The notes under the pieces: model-generated
Told to the model about the DNA's origin: nothing
The model's database searches: none
What the model saw: the letters and a program-made list of their open reading frames with translations, nothing else
Assembly: GCA_937900695.1 (NCBI GenBank)
Contig: CALCFD010000012.1
Location: 45,767 to 109,766 of the forward strand
Direction of reading: 5' to 3'
Length of the DNA stretch: 64,000 nucleotides
From: an uncultured Eubacterium sp.
GTDB lineage: Bacteria; Bacillota; Clostridia; Peptostreptococcales; Anaerovoracaceae
In this document: piece after piece, positions 27,108 to 35,893 of the stretch
Numbering within the stretch: position 1 is the stretch's first letter
Layout of the letters: each line of letters starts with the position of its first letter
Program-made: the position numbers and the translations under genes

Positions 27108-27482
27108 CTATCTATTTTGTATAAAGTTTTTTATTGCTTCGTAGCTTTCATCACTTAAAGCATGCTCAATACGGCATGCATCTTCAGAAGCAACTTGAGA
27201 ATCTACACCAAGCTTAATTAAAATATTGGTAATAAGTTCATGTTTAGCTAGGATATTTTCAGCAATCTCAAGACCAGATGGTTTAAGAGAAATAAATCCT
27301 TTTTCATCTATGGAAATATAATTATTGTTTTTTAGATTTTTCATTGCTACACTAACACTAGCTTTAGAAAAACCAAGTTTATTGGCGATATCCACAGAAC
27401 GAACTTCACCTTTTTGCTGCTTTAGCATCAATATAGCTTCTAGATAGTTTTCAGATGACTCTAAAATTTTGATAGTACTCAC
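27108..27482 (-). CDS. DtxR/MntR-family metal-dependent transcriptional regulator
   Basis: The 124-residue protein comprises an N-terminal winged helix (SSENYLEAILMLKQQKGEVR, then a VDIANKLGFSKASVSVAMKNL recognition region) and a dimerisation/metal-binding domain with HALSDESYEAI near the end. It lacks the SH3-like third domain, as in short MntR-like proteins. Such regulators sense Mn or Fe and repress transporter genes. No metal transporter lies next to it. It is divergent from the response regulator gene with a 64-base gap containing AT-rich promoter-like sequence. Confidence 0.88.
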   Translation of the reverse strand: MSTIKILESSENYLEAILMLKQQKGEVRSVDIANKLGFSKASVSVAMKNLKNNNYISIDEKGFISLKPSGLEIAENILAKHELITNILIKLGVDSQVASEDACRIEHALSDESYEAIKNFIQNR

Positions 27483-27546
27483 CGTCCTTTATATAATACT
27501 ACAAATATGCTAATATATAATAGAATTTAAGTCAAGAGGTAATAAT

Positions 27547-28230
27547 ATGAATGATAAGAAGGTATTTATAGTAGAAGATGATATGACCTTAGCATCACTT
27601 ATAAAAAAGGGAATAAACACTTGGGGATTTAAAGGTCAGTGCGCAGAAAATTTTGAGAATATATTAAAAGAGTTTATTGAACTTGAGCCTGATATAGTTT
27701 TATTGGATATAAAATTACCGTATTTCAACGGCTATTATTGGTGTAATGAAATAAGGAAAATATCAAAAGTTCCTATAGTTTTTATATCATCTGCAGCAGA
27801 TAATATGAATATAATTATGGCTATGAATATGGGTGGAGATGATTTTATTGCTAAGCCATTTGACATAAATGTATTAATTGCTAAGGTTTGTGCAATATTA
27901 AGAAGAACTTATGATTTTACAGAAGCCATGCAAGTTATAGAGGCTAGAGGGGCTATTTTAAATTTAAATGATATGACTATGGAACATAAAGGTGAAACTG
28001 TAGAGTTAACAAAAAATGAATTTAGAATACTGCAAACACTTATGGAAAATGAGGGTAGAGTAGTAAGTAGAAATACTCTTATGACAAGACTTTGGGAAAG
28101 TGATATGTATGTTGAGGAAAACACTTTAACCGTAAATATTAACAGGTTAAGAAAAAAATTGGAAAAGATAGCGTTAAAAGATTTTATAGAAACTAAGCCA
28201 GGGAGTGGATATATAATAAATAGAGGTTAG
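27547..28230 (+). CDS. OmpR-family response regulator, BceR-like
   Basis: The 227-residue regulator has a receiver domain with acidic pocket EDD, phospho-acceptor Asp in DIVLLDIKLP (near residue 53), Thr/Ser switch and Lys in AKPFD. A winged-helix domain with the SRNTLMTRLWE and TVNINRLRKKL segments follows. It is one base upstream of an intramembrane-sensing kinase and followed by BceAB-type transporter genes, so it probably activates that transporter in response to cell-wall antibiotics. Confidence 0.92.
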   Translation: MNDKKVFIVEDDMTLASLIKKGINTWGFKGQCAENFENILKEFIELEPDIVLLDIKLPYFNGYYWCNEIRKISKVPIVFISSAADNMNIIMAMNMGGDDFIAKPFDINVLIAKVCAILRRTYDFTEAMQVIEARGAILNLNDMTMEHKGETVELTKNEFRILQTLMENEGRVVSRNTLMTRLWESDMYVEENTLTVNINRLRKKLEKIALKDFIETKPGSGYIINRG

Positions 28231-28231
28231 C

Positions 28232-29209
28232 ATGTTTAAAAAATATTTAAAGAAACAAAAAAATTACATATATTTGACAATAGTATTTACCATAATATTT
28301 TGGGGAACTATGTTTTTATATAATCAAGAAATAGAGGCCATAATATATGCTAGCACTTTATGCATATTAATTTCTATTCCTGTGATAGCGATAAGTTATA
28401 AGAATTTTGTACAAAAACAAAAAGGACTACAAGAATATGAAAAAACAGAGCCATTTTTTGATGGAAATTTACCTTTAGCAGCTAGTCAAATTGAGATTCA
28501 ATATCAAAGTATAATTGGTAAGATTAAAAATCAACTGGATGAACAGAGAAATTTTATGGAAAAGTGGCGTCAAGATAATAGTGATTATTATACTACTTGG
28601 GTTCATCAAATTAAGACTCCTATTGCAGCTATGAAATTGATGTTACAGCAAGAAGATAGTGAGGAAAGCTTAAACCTTCAAAGTGAACTTTTTAAAATTG
28701 AAGAATATGTAAATATGGCATTGGTATATGTAAGATTAGATGATGATTCCTCAGATTTTGTTATAAAACAGTATAACTTAGATGAAATAATTCGTAAAAC
28801 TATAAGGAAATATGCTTCTCAATTTATTCTTAAAAATATATCGTTAAGATACGATGGGACTGATAAGAGAGTTATTACAGATGAAAAATGGTTAGCAATG
28901 TTACTTGATCAAATTATTTCAAATAGTATTAAATATACTCCTAGTGGAATGGTAGAAATTGTTGTTTTAGGAGATAGTATTTTTATTAAAGATACAGGTA
29001 TAGGTATAGCTAGTGAAGATATTCCTCGAATATTTGATAAAGGATATACAGGATACAATGGTAGAAATTCAAATAAGTCTACAGGGCTTGGGCTATATCT
29101 TGCTAAAAATATAGCTGAAAAGATAGGTTGTAAAATTGAAGTAAAATCGCAAATTGGCGATGGAAGTGTATTTGAAATTCAATTTTGCAAAGACCTTACA
29201 AAATTGTAA
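28232..29209 (+). CDS. Intramembrane-sensing histidine kinase, BceS-like
   Basis: The 325-residue kinase has two transmembrane helices (about residues 14-33 and 37-55) with almost no extracellular loop, the hallmark of Bce-type kinases that sense through their partner transporter. The H-box is in TTWVHQIKTPIAAMKL, the N-box in ISNSIKYTP, and the G-boxes in DTGIGIA and STGLGLYLAKNI. It is cotranscribed with the response regulator. A hairpin follows before the ABC genes. Confidence 0.92.
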   Translation: MFKKYLKKQKNYIYLTIVFTIIFWGTMFLYNQEIEAIIYASTLCILISIPVIAISYKNFVQKQKGLQEYEKTEPFFDGNLPLAASQIEIQYQSIIGKIKNQLDEQRNFMEKWRQDNSDYYTTWVHQIKTPIAAMKLMLQQEDSEESLNLQSELFKIEEYVNMALVYVRLDDDSSDFVIKQYNLDEIIRKTIRKYASQFILKNISLRYDGTDKRVITDEKWLAMLLDQIISNSIKYTPSGMVEIVVLGDSIFIKDTGIGIASEDIPRIFDKGYTGYNGRNSNKSTGLGLYLAKNIAEKIGCKIEVKSQIGDGSVFEIQFCKDLTKL

Positions 29210-29217
29210 GATGATAG

Positions 29218-29262
29218 GCCGAAATTGTCACATGATTAAATTGTGATAACTTCGGCTCTTTT
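29218..29262 (+). terminator. Hairpin between the kinase and bceAB-like genes
   Basis: GCCGAA (29218-29223) pairs with TTCGGC (29251-29256), with an inner stem TTGTCACA against TGTGATAA. The stem is followed by TCTTTTG. It may partly separate regulator and transporter expression. The inner dyad could also be a regulator site. Confidence 0.5.
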
Positions 29263-29293
29263 GCTATGATTGATACAAAAGGAGGAAGAGATA

Positions 29294-30061
29294 ATGACAA
29301 TTTTAGATGTTAGAAATGTAAAAAAAATATATAGCTCTAGATTAGGAAGCAATAAGGTGCAAGCTCTTAGTAATGTATCATTTACAGTAGAAGAAGGAGA
29401 GTATATTGCGATTATGGGTGAGTCTGGATCAGGTAAGACTACACTTTTAAACATATTGGCAGCTTTAGATAAACCTACTGCAGGAGAGGTAATACTACAA
29501 GGAAAAAGCTTTAGTCAAATTAATGAAAAAGCTATGTCAAATTTTAGACGTGATAACTTAGGATTTGTATTTCAAGACTTTAATTTATTGGATAACTTTT
29601 CAATAAAAGATAATATCTTTTTACCATTAGTACTATCACAAACAAGTGTAAAAGAGATGGAAGCAAGATTACATCCTATAGCTAAAAAGCTTGGCTTAGA
29701 AAAGTTGCTTAATAAGTATCCATATGAAGTATCTGGGGGACAGAAGCAAAGGGCAGCTGTTGCAAGAGCTATAATAACTGAACCAAAACTTATTTTAGCA
29801 GATGAACCAACTGGTGCTTTGGATTCTAAAGCAGCAGATAATCTGCTTGATATATTTGAACAAATAAATAAAGATGGACAAACTATACTGATGGTAACAC
29901 ATTCTACGAAAGCAGCAAGTCATGCAAGCAGAGTTTTATTCATCAAAGATGGAAGATTATTTAATCAGATTTATAGAGGTAATAGTAATAACCAGGAAAT
30001 GTATCAAAAAATAAATGATGCTTTGATACTTATGGCGGCAGGTGGTGATGAGAATGAATAA
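29294..30061 (+). CDS. ABC transporter ATP-binding protein, BceA-like
   Basis: The 255-residue MacB/LolD-type ATPase shows Walker A GESGSGKTTLL, Q-loop FVFQDFNLL, signature VSGGQKQR and Walker B LILADEPTGALDSK. The ATG at 29294 is chosen because AAAGGAGG is placed just upstream; the TTG at 29270 precedes that site. It pairs with the adjacent FtsX-type permease to detoxify or sense antimicrobial peptides. Confidence 0.93.
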   Translation: MTILDVRNVKKIYSSRLGSNKVQALSNVSFTVEEGEYIAIMGESGSGKTTLLNILAALDKPTAGEVILQGKSFSQINEKAMSNFRRDNLGFVFQDFNLLDNFSIKDNIFLPLVLSQTSVKEMEARLHPIAKKLGLEKLLNKYPYEVSGGQKQRAAVARAIITEPKLILADEPTGALDSKAADNLLDIFEQINKDGQTILMVTHSTKAASHASRVLFIKDGRLFNQIYRGNSNNQEMYQKINDALILMAAGGDENE

Positions 30062-32039
30062 TTTCTTATTTACTTCAAAATTAGCAGCAGGAAATATTAG
30101 GAAAAATAGTCGTATTTATGTACCTTATATCATAACTAGTGTAGCTATTACTGCTATGTTTTATATGATTTCATCTCTAGCAGCAAACTCTGGTATTTCA
30201 AATCTTCGTGGTGCTGATATGATAAGACAGACTATGACTTTTGGAATTTATATTGTTGGAATATTTGCAGTTATATTTCTTTTTTATACTAACAGCTTTT
30301 TGATGAAAAGGCGTGAAAAAGAATTTGGTCTTTATAATGTTTTAGGAATGGGTAAAAATCATATAAGTAGAGTGGCATGTTTAGAGACTGTTTACATTTA
30401 TATCATAAGCATGATACTAGGAATTACCCTTGGGGTTATTTTAGATAAAGCCTTTTATCTAGTTATTTTAAAAATATTAGGTTACAATACAGTATTGGGA
30501 TTTTATATTTCATCTAATGCTATTATAAAAACTATTGTATTATTTGCAGTAATATTTATGTTAATTACACTATATTCAATAGTAAAGATTAAAAATAGTA
30601 ATACTATAGAGCTTGTTAGAAGTGAAAATACTGGCGAAAAAGAACCCAAATCAAAGTGGCTAATGACAATTTTAGGCGTAGTAACTCTTGGATCAGGATA
30701 TGCAATTGCAGTTGTTATAGATAATGCTTTAGATAGTTTAGTGTATTTTTTTGTAGCAGTTATATTAGTAATTATAGGAACATATTTGATTTTTACTGCA
30801 GGAAGTATTGTTTTATTAAAAATTTTACGTAAAAATAAGAAATTCTATTATCAAACTAGACATTTTATAGGAATCTCAGGCATGCTTTACCGTATGAAGA
30901 GAAATGCTGTAGGATTAGGTAATATTTGTATTTTATCTACTATGGTGTTAGTTATGATTTCATCAACAACATCTCTAATGGTAGGTAATGAAGATATTAT
31001 AAAGGAGCATTTTCCAAACACTTTAGGTATTACTTCAAATGAGAAAATTGATAGATGGGAAAAAACAATTGATAATATAATAAAAGAAGATAATCTTAAG
31101 GTTTCTAAAATAGAAAAATCTAAATATTTAAATTTTACTACTATTAATACTAAAGAAGATTTTAAAGCTATTGATACTGATAAGAATTTGAGTGATGCTA
31201 ATGCTGTAGTATTAAATATTATAACTGTAGATCAATACAATGACTGTATTGATAAGCCTATAAGCTTAAAAGATAATCAAGTAATGGTTTTAGAAAATGA
31301 TCTTAAGTATAACTATGATAATATAAATATTCTTAATAATGTTTTTGATGTTAAAGGAACCTCAAGAGATATAGCTAAAGAAAAAACAAGCCAGATGGCT
31401 GGGATAGGAAGTTTTACTATTGTAGTTAAAAATGATAGTATTTTAAAAGATTTAGAAAAAGTAAATATTAAAGCTTATGGGGAAAATGCAAGCTATATTA
31501 GTTATTATAAAGGTTATAATATAGAAGGTGATGATGATAAGCTTCTTAAGAATTATGAAAAAGTAAAAAAGGCGATTTTTGCCGAAGGTTTTCATGGACG
31601 CATATCAAGTCAAGCAGAAGCTAGAAATAGCTTTGTAGGTTCATATGGAGGAATATTTTTCCTAGCTGTATTTTTAGGTATTTTATTTACTTTAGCGATG
31701 ATTTTAATCATATATTATAAGCAGATTTCAGAAGGATACGAAGATAAGAAAAGATTTGAAATTATGCAAAATGTTGGATTAAGTACATCTGATATTAAAG
31801 CATCGATTAAATCGCAAACTTTAATGGTATTTTTCTTACCTTTAATAACAGCAGGTATACATGTGGCGTTTGCTTTTAATATGATAAGAAAAATACTTAT
31901 GTTATTTGGTTTATTTAATACTAGTTTATATGTGATTTGTACAATTGTTAGCTTTATTGTATTTTCACTTTTATATGGTATTATATATTTTATAACTGCA
32001 AAAACATACTATAGAATAGTGAGAAAAAATGATAATTAA
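30054..32039 (+). CDS. FtsX-type ABC permease, BceB-like
   Basis: The permease of about 660 residues has a BceB-like layout of roughly ten transmembrane helices and a large extracellular domain (about residues 315-530) before the last helices. The ATG at 30054 follows a GGTGG site and overlaps bceA by 8 bases. In the Bce paradigm it binds the peptide antibiotic and signals to the kinase. The ligand cannot be predicted. Confidence 0.9.
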   Translation: MNNFLFTSKLAAGNIRKNSRIYVPYIITSVAITAMFYMISSLAANSGISNLRGADMIRQTMTFGIYIVGIFAVIFLFYTNSFLMKRREKEFGLYNVLGMGKNHISRVACLETVYIYIISMILGITLGVILDKAFYLVILKILGYNTVLGFYISSNAIIKTIVLFAVIFMLITLYSIVKIKNSNTIELVRSENTGEKEPKSKWLMTILGVVTLGSGYAIAVVIDNALDSLVYFFVAVILVIIGTYLIFTAGSIVLLKILRKNKKFYYQTRHFIGISGMLYRMKRNAVGLGNICILSTMVLVMISSTTSLMVGNEDIIKEHFPNTLGITSNEKIDRWEKTIDNIIKEDNLKVSKIEKSKYLNFTTINTKEDFKAIDTDKNLSDANAVVLNIITVDQYNDCIDKPISLKDNQVMVLENDLKYNYDNINILNNVFDVKGTSRDIAKEKTSQMAGIGSFTIVVKNDSILKDLEKVNIKAYGENASYISYYKGYNIEGDDDKLLKNYEKVKKAIFAEGFHGRISSQAEARNSFVGSYGGIFFLAVFLGILFTLAMILIIYYKQISEGYEDKKRFEIMQNVGLSTSDIKASIKSQTLMVFFLPLITAGIHVAFAFNMIRKILMLFGLFNTSLYVICTIVSFIVFSLLYGIIYFITAKTYYRIVRKNDN

Positions 32040-32964
32040 CTTTGGAAATAGAACTGACATTCCTGCTTGGTATAGTCGGTGGTTTTACAATAGAATATCT
32101 GAAGGTTATGTAATGGCAAGAAATCCATACAGTCCTAATCAGATTACTAAATTTAATCTAGATCCTAAAACTGTTGATATATTGGCATTTATTACTAAAA
32201 ATCCAGAACCTATGCTAGATAGGATTGATGAAATAGATGCTTTTGGTCAGCTTTGGCAGGTTACTATAACCTCATATGGACAGGATATTGAGCCTTACGT
32301 TCCATCTGCAGATAAAGTTATAAACTCTTTTAAAAGATTATCAAAAAAGATAGGAAAAAATGCTGTAGTGTGGCGTTATGATCCAATTTTCATCAATGAA
32401 AAGTACTCATTAAATTTTCATATTCAAGCTTTTGAACAAATGGCTAAGAAATTAGAAGGATATACAGATATTTGCGTTATAAGTTTTGTAGATTTATATG
32501 AAAAAACCAAGAAAAACTTTAAGGGAATTAGAGCTGTATCAAAGAAAGAACAGGAGCAAATAACTTCCCAATTGGTTGAAATTGCCAAAAGGTATAGTAT
32601 GGCTCTTATGACTTGCTGCGAAGATTTGTCCCTTGAAAATTTTGGAGCAGATACTTCAGGCTGCATGGGAAAAAATGTTTTGGAACATGCTTTAGGAGTG
32701 ACTCTTGATATACCCAAAAAAGATTTTGGTGGCAGGAATGGTTGCTTTTGTGTAATTGGCAATGATGTAGGTATGTATAATACTTGTGGCCATGGATGTC
32801 TTTATTGTTATGCTAATTATGATAGGAAAACTGTAAAATCAAATATGAAAAAACACAATCCTAATTCCTCACTTTTAGTAGGTGAGCTTTATCATGACGA
32901 CATAGTAAAAGAGGCTAAAGCAGTCTCATATAAAAATATGCAAGTATCATTGTTTGACTTATAA
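32029..32964 (+). CDS. DUF1848 family protein
   Basis: The 311-residue protein matches DUF1848: an N-terminal FGNRTDIPAWYSRWF, ITKNPEPMLDRIDEID, and a C-terminal cysteine cluster CGHGCLYCYANYD (C-X3-C-X2-C) reminiscent of a radical-SAM or spore-photolyase-like iron-sulfur site. Function is unknown. It overlaps the permease gene by 11 bases, so it is translated with the Bce module, though a functional link is not established. Confidence 0.85.
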   Translation: MIINFGNRTDIPAWYSRWFYNRISEGYVMARNPYSPNQITKFNLDPKTVDILAFITKNPEPMLDRIDEIDAFGQLWQVTITSYGQDIEPYVPSADKVINSFKRLSKKIGKNAVVWRYDPIFINEKYSLNFHIQAFEQMAKKLEGYTDICVISFVDLYEKTKKNFKGIRAVSKKEQEQITSQLVEIAKRYSMALMTCCEDLSLENFGADTSGCMGKNVLEHALGVTLDIPKKDFGGRNGCFCVIGNDVGMYNTCGHGCLYCYANYDRKTVKSNMKKHNPNSSLLVGELYHDDIVKEAKAVSYKNMQVSLFDL

Positions 32965-32976
32965 AACCATAGAAAG

Positions 32977-33017
32977 AAACAGGTAACTATTTATTAAGAG
33001 ATAGTTACCTGTTTTTA
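32977..33017. terminator. Bidirectional terminator between DUF1848 and the MurE-like gene
   Basis: Perfect 14-base arms (32977-32990 and 33001-33014) begin with AAA and end with TTT runs. Confidence 0.85.
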
Positions 33018-33021
33018 TTAA

Positions 33022-34524
33022 TTATTTAATATCAAAAAATTCTTTTACATATTCTACATCTGATTTACAGTCAATATACTTTGTACCGTATTTTTGACGA
33101 GTTTCATTGCCTTTGCCTGTGATAAGGAAAATAGTTTTTCCTTCAGAGTGATCTAAGGCATACTTTATAGCTTCTCCTCGATCTTCAATAATTTTATAAG
33201 GGCAATTTTGATCTTCAACAAATTTAGCAATTTCATTTGAAATATCCATAAAGCTTTCGCTGGCAGGATCTTCAGCTGTAATATAAACCATAGAAGCACA
33301 TTTGCCAGCTATAGTTCCAAGATCTTCCCTTCTGTTAATAGCTTTACCGCCAGGACAACCGAAGATGGCAACTACATTATAATCAGGATATTCTTTAGAC
33401 ACTGACTCGAAAAGCTTTTCGAAGCTTAGTTTGTTGTGAGCATAATCTACAACAGCGATTTTCTCTTTATCCTGGCTAGTGTAAAGTTCCATACGACCAC
33501 TAGTGCGAGCTTTATATAAACCACTTTTAATAAACTCCAAAGGTATTTCTAATAAAAGAGAAGCGGCAATAACAGCTAGGGCATTCTCAACATTAAAGAG
33601 TCCGGGCATAGTTAGTGCAAATCTTTCAGTAAATCCAGGCCCACAAACTGTAAAGATAGTTTCATGACCTTCCTTGTGAATATCATATCCATAGATATCA
33701 GCTGATGGATCTTTTGTGCTTATAGTGTAAGTTTTTTCACAGACCTTTGAAGCTTGTAATATTTTATCTGAAAAATCTGCATCTAAATTAACTACAGCAT
33801 ACTTGGAATTATCAAAGATTTTAAGTTTAGCGTTAAAATAGTCATCAAAATCAGGATGTTCTATAGGGCTAATATGATCTTCAGAAATATTTAAAAATAC
33901 GCCAACATCAAGGGTAATATTGTCGATACGGTTATACTTTAAAGCCTGAGATGAAACTTCCATCTCTAAAAATGTAATATCACTTGTTATAGCATTTTGA
34001 AAGTGCTCCTGAAGCTCCACAGCTTCTGGAGTTGTTATGTGTGACTCGATATTTATAACTCCGTCATAAGTATTAATAGAAGAAATAATCCCACTTTCCT
34101 TGCCACCTGTTTTAGCCATATACTCGTCTACTACAGATTTCATATAGTAGGCAGAAGTTGATTTGCCTTTAGTTCCACCAAATCCAGTAAGTTTCAGCTT
34201 TTTCCAAGGACTATTGTTAAATTTGTCGGCAAGAGGCGGCATAGCTTTGCGTATATCATTTACGATAATATATGGAATCTTTTCGTCTACAGGATATTTT
34301 TCTTGGCTAATATAACAGCAAGCTCCTTGCTCTATGGCTTCTGTTAGATATTTAGCTTTAAAAGCAGCTCCTTTGCAGATGAAAAATGTGTTGTCAGTAA
34401 CTTTTTTAGAATTGTATGTTAAATAGTCTATAATTAGATTTTCTTTATCTTTTAAATCAAAATCAACTACAAGATTGTAGTTGTTCATTAGATCAAGGTA
34501 GTCTTTTAAAGTGTATTTTGTCAT
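33022..34524 (-). CDS. MurE-like Mur ligase
   Basis: The 500-residue ATP-dependent amide ligase is of the MurE type, which adds the third amino acid to UDP-MurNAc-L-Ala-D-Glu. The P-loop reads FGGTKGKST, TTPEAVELQ and the carbamylated-Lys region YFNAKLKIF are present, and VVDYAHNKLSF marks the central domain. The motif that is DNPR in diaminopimelate-adding enzymes reads AEDPA here, so the amino acid added is probably not meso-DAP or the enzyme is a paralogue. The ATG at 34524 follows AAAGGAG. It sits alone, away from a cell-division cluster. Confidence 0.85.
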   Translation of the reverse strand: MTKYTLKDYLDLMNNYNLVVDFDLKDKENLIIDYLTYNSKKVTDNTFFICKGAAFKAKYLTEAIEQGACCYISQEKYPVDEKIPYIIVNDIRKAMPPLADKFNNSPWKKLKLTGFGGTKGKSTSAYYMKSVVDEYMAKTGGKESGIISSINTYDGVINIESHITTPEAVELQEHFQNAITSDITFLEMEVSSQALKYNRIDNITLDVGVFLNISEDHISPIEHPDFDDYFNAKLKIFDNSKYAVVNLDADFSDKILQASKVCEKTYTISTKDPSADIYGYDIHKEGHETIFTVCGPGFTERFALTMPGLFNVENALAVIAASLLLEIPLEFIKSGLYKARTSGRMELYTSQDKEKIAVVDYAHNKLSFEKLFESVSKEYPDYNVVAIFGCPGGKAINRREDLGTIAGKCASMVYITAEDPASESFMDISNEIAKFVEDQNCPYKIIEDRGEAIKYALDHSEGKTIFLITGKGNETRQKYGTKYIDCKSDVEYVKEFFDIK

Positions 34525-34638
34525 ACTAGTTTCTCCTTTCTGCATCAATTTAGTATATCACAATAGGTGGGCCAAGTGTGATATACTTAAGATAATTTGA
34601 ATTATTTATTGGAGCTTGTTTATTGGAGGTTAAAGAAA

Positions 34639-35661
34639 ATGTTAGCATATACATATAGAGGCAAAAATGATTTTGCCTTAATTGAAAAGGATAAACCAGT
34701 TATTTTAGACCCAAAGGATGCTATCGTTAAGGTTACTATGGCAAGTATTTGCTCTAGCGATATTCATATAAAGCATGGTGCCGTACATAAAGCCGTACCA
34801 GGTATAACTGTAGGTCATGAGATGGTGGGCATTGTTGAGTCTGTAGGAAGTCAGGTTACAAATGTTAAGCCAGGAGATAGAGTGACTGTAAATGTGGAGA
34901 CATTTTGTGGTGAATGTTTTTTCTGTAAACATGGTTATGTAAACAATTGTGAGGATAAAGATGGTGGATGGGCTTTAGGATGTAGAATAGATGGTGGCCA
35001 GGCAGAATATGTCCGTATTCCTTATGCAAACCAAGGGTTAAATAAAATTCCTGATGAGATTTCTGATAAGGAAGCTCTTTTTGTGGGTGATGTTTTAGCC
35101 ACAGGCTTTTGGGCTGCAAGAATTTCTGAGATCACACCAGAAGATACTGTTTTGATTATTGGCGGTGGTCCTACAGGCATATGTACGCTTCTTTGTGTAA
35201 TGCTTAAAAATCCTAAAAAGATAGTCATGTGTGAGGTGGATCCTGCGAGAATGACTTTTATTAAAAAGCACTATCCTGATGTTGTTTTGGTAGATCCTAC
35301 TAAAGAAGATGTTGCGACTCTTGCAGCTGACAGAGTAATCGAAGTTGCCGGAAGCAGTGAGACTTTTGAGCTAGCTTGGAAAGCAGCAAGACCTAATGCA
35401 ATAGTTACGATAGTGGCTCTTTACGAAGAAGCTCAAATACTACCATTGCCACAGATGTATGGTAAAAACTTGACTTTTAAAACAGGTGGTGTAGATGGAT
35501 GTGATTGCGATGAGATTTTAAGCTTAATTAAGACTGGGAAAATAAATACAACCCCTTTGATTACCCATGAGTTTGACTTAAAAGATATAGAGGAAGCCTA
35601 CGAAATCTTCGAAAACAGAAAAGAAGATGTTATAAAAATAGCTATTAAATTAAATTTGTAA
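34639..35661 (+). CDS. Zinc-dependent alcohol dehydrogenase family protein
   Basis: The 340-residue medium-chain dehydrogenase shows catalytic zinc residues in SICSSDIH and GHEMVG, a structural-zinc loop CGECFFCKHGYVNNC with four Cys, and an NAD(P) Rossmann motif IIGGGPTGIC. Members oxidise secondary alcohols, butanediol, sorbitol or threonine; the substrate here is not clear. The ATG at 34639 follows a TTGGAGG site. It is a single gene, divergent from the MurE-like gene. Confidence 0.9.
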   Translation: MLAYTYRGKNDFALIEKDKPVILDPKDAIVKVTMASICSSDIHIKHGAVHKAVPGITVGHEMVGIVESVGSQVTNVKPGDRVTVNVETFCGECFFCKHGYVNNCEDKDGGWALGCRIDGGQAEYVRIPYANQGLNKIPDEISDKEALFVGDVLATGFWAARISEITPEDTVLIIGGGPTGICTLLCVMLKNPKKIVMCEVDPARMTFIKKHYPDVVLVDPTKEDVATLAADRVIEVAGSSETFELAWKAARPNAIVTIVALYEEAQILPLPQMYGKNLTFKTGGVDGCDCDEILSLIKTGKINTTPLITHEFDLKDIEEAYEIFENRKEDVIKIAIKLNL

Positions 35662-35662
35662 G

Positions 35663-35892
35663 ACGTTCGTACTAACATCCTCAAAATATAAGGATGTTAG
35701 TACTCTTATAGCTTCTTGGTGGACTAATATTGTTGTTTTTATAACTTATTAGTACTACAGAGGAAAGTTAATCTTGCTACATGCAAGTTGCTGACGGATT
35801 AAAGTTCCCTGATTTTGCCAAAACTCGTACTCCTCACTTTCAACCTTTAAGATTAATTTAGATTGAGGAGTACGAACTCTTCCGTTTTTTCT
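35663..35892. repeat. Intergenic repeat, copy 1
   Basis: The gap after the dehydrogenase gene contains a perfect 13-base hairpin (35669-35681 with 35691-35703), probably also its terminator. Further on, TCGTACTCCTCA (from 35825) pairs with TGAGGAGTACGA (35864-35875) and is followed by a T-run. A related copy lies at 49290-49567. Shared blocks include AAAGTTAA and GATTAAT between the arms and TTGAGGAGTAC at the right arm. Confidence 0.6.
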
Positions 35893-35893
35893 T

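Noticed and set aside
27547..32039. LanFEG-type lantibiotic immunity as the identity of the ABC module
   Set aside because: The FtsX-type permease with a large extracellular domain and the two-helix kinase without a sensor loop fit the Bce type. No lantibiotic genes are nearby.
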